Of a DNA stretch of 57,324 nucleotides, positions 56,885-57,324 are shown one piece after another; position 1 is the first letter of the stretch, and each line of letters starts with the position of its first letter. Origin of the DNA: Clostridia bacterium (GTDB lineage: Bacteria; Bacillota; Clostridia; Christensenellales; CAG-314); contig JAFQSA010000003.1 of the NCBI GenBank assembly GCA_017409765.1, positions 1 through 57,324 on the forward strand, written 5' to 3'. The notes under the pieces are model-generated. The model did not search any database and was not told the origin of the DNA. It saw only the letters and a list, made by a program, of their open reading frames with translations. A program made the translations under genes and the position numbers.

Positions 56885-57324
56885 ATGAAAATTGAAATTG
56901 GAAAAATCACAAAGGCGCAAGGTATCAAAGGCGAAGTTAAACTGCTTTGCTACGTCGATGATGCCCACATGCTCAAAGGTGTAAAAACTGTTTACATCGG
57001 CCAAAATTCCTACAAAGTTCTCAAATGCCGTCCTGACGGTCATTTTTGCTACCTTTTGTTGGAGGGAATTGCCGATCGCAACACGGCGGAAAGCCTCCGC
57101 GAGTGGGTGGTGTATGCTGAAAAGGACAGTTTGACGCTGGATGAAGGCAGATATTTTATCGAAGATCTGCTTGGATGCACAGTTGTGCTGTCCAATGGTA
57201 CAAATGTTGGCAAAGTTGTAGACATTTTGCAATATGGTGCAGCGGACGTGTACATGTGCGAAGGGGAAAAGAACGTTTCCTTCCCATTTTTGAAGGATCT
57301 TGTGCTTAGTGTAGATATCCGCAG
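56885..57324 (+). CDS. rimM: 16S rRNA processing protein RimM, 3'-truncated by window edge
   Basis: 30S maturation factor acting on the 3' domain of 16S rRNA with S19. About 146 residues are visible of an expected ~165-170. The N-terminal RimM barrel starts MKIEIGKITKAQGIKGEVKLL (GxIxxxxGxxGxxK pattern), with YLLLEGIADRNTAESLREWVVY. The C-terminal PRC-barrel starts near YFIEDLLGCTVVLSNGTNVGKVVDILQYGAADVY. The frame stays open to the window end. No SD before the ATG, and a hairpin lies immediately upstream. trmD is expected next. Confidence 0.93.
   Translation, partial: MKIEIGKITKAQGIKGEVKLLCYVDDAHMLKGVKTVYIGQNSYKVLKCRPDGHFCYLLLEGIADRNTAESLREWVVYAEKDSLTLDEGRYFIEDLLGCTVVLSNGTNVGKVVDILQYGAADVYMCEGEKNVSFPFLKDLVLSVDIR

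Noticed and set aside
1..57324. Mobile elements, prophage, CRISPR, tRNA and rRNA genes
   Set aside because: No transposase, integrase, capsid, Cas or repeat-spacer pattern, and no tRNA cloverleaf signals seen; the region is ordinary core chromosome apart from the points listed.

Overview
The window is 57 kb of chromosome core from a Firmicutes (Bacillota) bacterium, most likely an anaerobic, endospore-forming member of the Clostridia. Evidence: complete spoIIIAA-AH sporulation operon behind a textbook sigma-E promoter, ylxM-ffh, ylxR-ylxQ, an Asp23-family gene, formate-THF ligase, TrmFO, HslUV, and the DXP isoprenoid pathway. I count 67 protein genes (the first and last cut by the window edges) and one large structured RNA gene. 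Every gene is on the + strand. I see no phage, insertion sequence, CRISPR array, tRNA or rRNA.

Layout: (1) 1-2045, fhs-tdk. (2) 2081-10985, comM-dprA-topA-trmFO-hslV-hslU-rseC-like-trxA from one promoter. (3) 11004-13579, an unrecognised two-helix membrane protein paired with LemA. (4) 13601-15852, an Fe-S assembly operon: Rrf2 regulator, NifS, NifU and a 40-residue small ORF, with a perfect inverted repeat over the promoter. (5) 16019-17915, ruvX, a DUF1292 protein with a His/Cys-rich head, and murI. (6) 17951-20594, rpsB-tsf-pyrH. (7) 20683-28363, frr-uppS-cdsA-dxr-rseP-ispG and then, where Firmicutes carry polC, a 549-residue PolC-like N-terminal protein. (8) 28389-38898, rimP-nusA-ylxR-ylxQ-infB-rbfA-nrnA-truB-ribF-AP endonuclease-like-pepP-efp. 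(9) 39153-43820, spoIIIA. (10) 43827-50917, asp23, nusB-folD-xseA-xseB-ispA, a ~625-nt RNA, oapA, dxs. (11) 50912-54529, argR-recN-ftsY-ASCH. (12) 54541-57324, ylxM-ffh-rpsP-khpA-rimM.

The genes are mostly translation, RNA maturation, SRP targeting and isoprenoid/lipid-carrier synthesis. Dxs, Dxr, IspG, IspA and UppS together cover much of the route from pyruvate to undecaprenyl diphosphate. Fhs, FolD and TrmFO share the folate one-carbon pool.

The most interesting points are: an OLE RNA locus, recognised from its exact ispA-RNA-oapA-dxs context, its closing long-range helix and its own promoter; the PolC-like protein that keeps the N-terminal and OB regions and a full-length exonuclease fold but has lost every catalytic exonuclease residue and lacks the PHP and polymerase domains; an apparently leaderless spoIIIAA transcript; a FolD lacking its catalytic lysine; operator-like inverted repeats at the isc-type and ylxM-ffh promoters; and 10-bp-phased A-tracts upstream of the comM and rpsB promoters. 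Family names come from recognising motifs by eye; no search was run.
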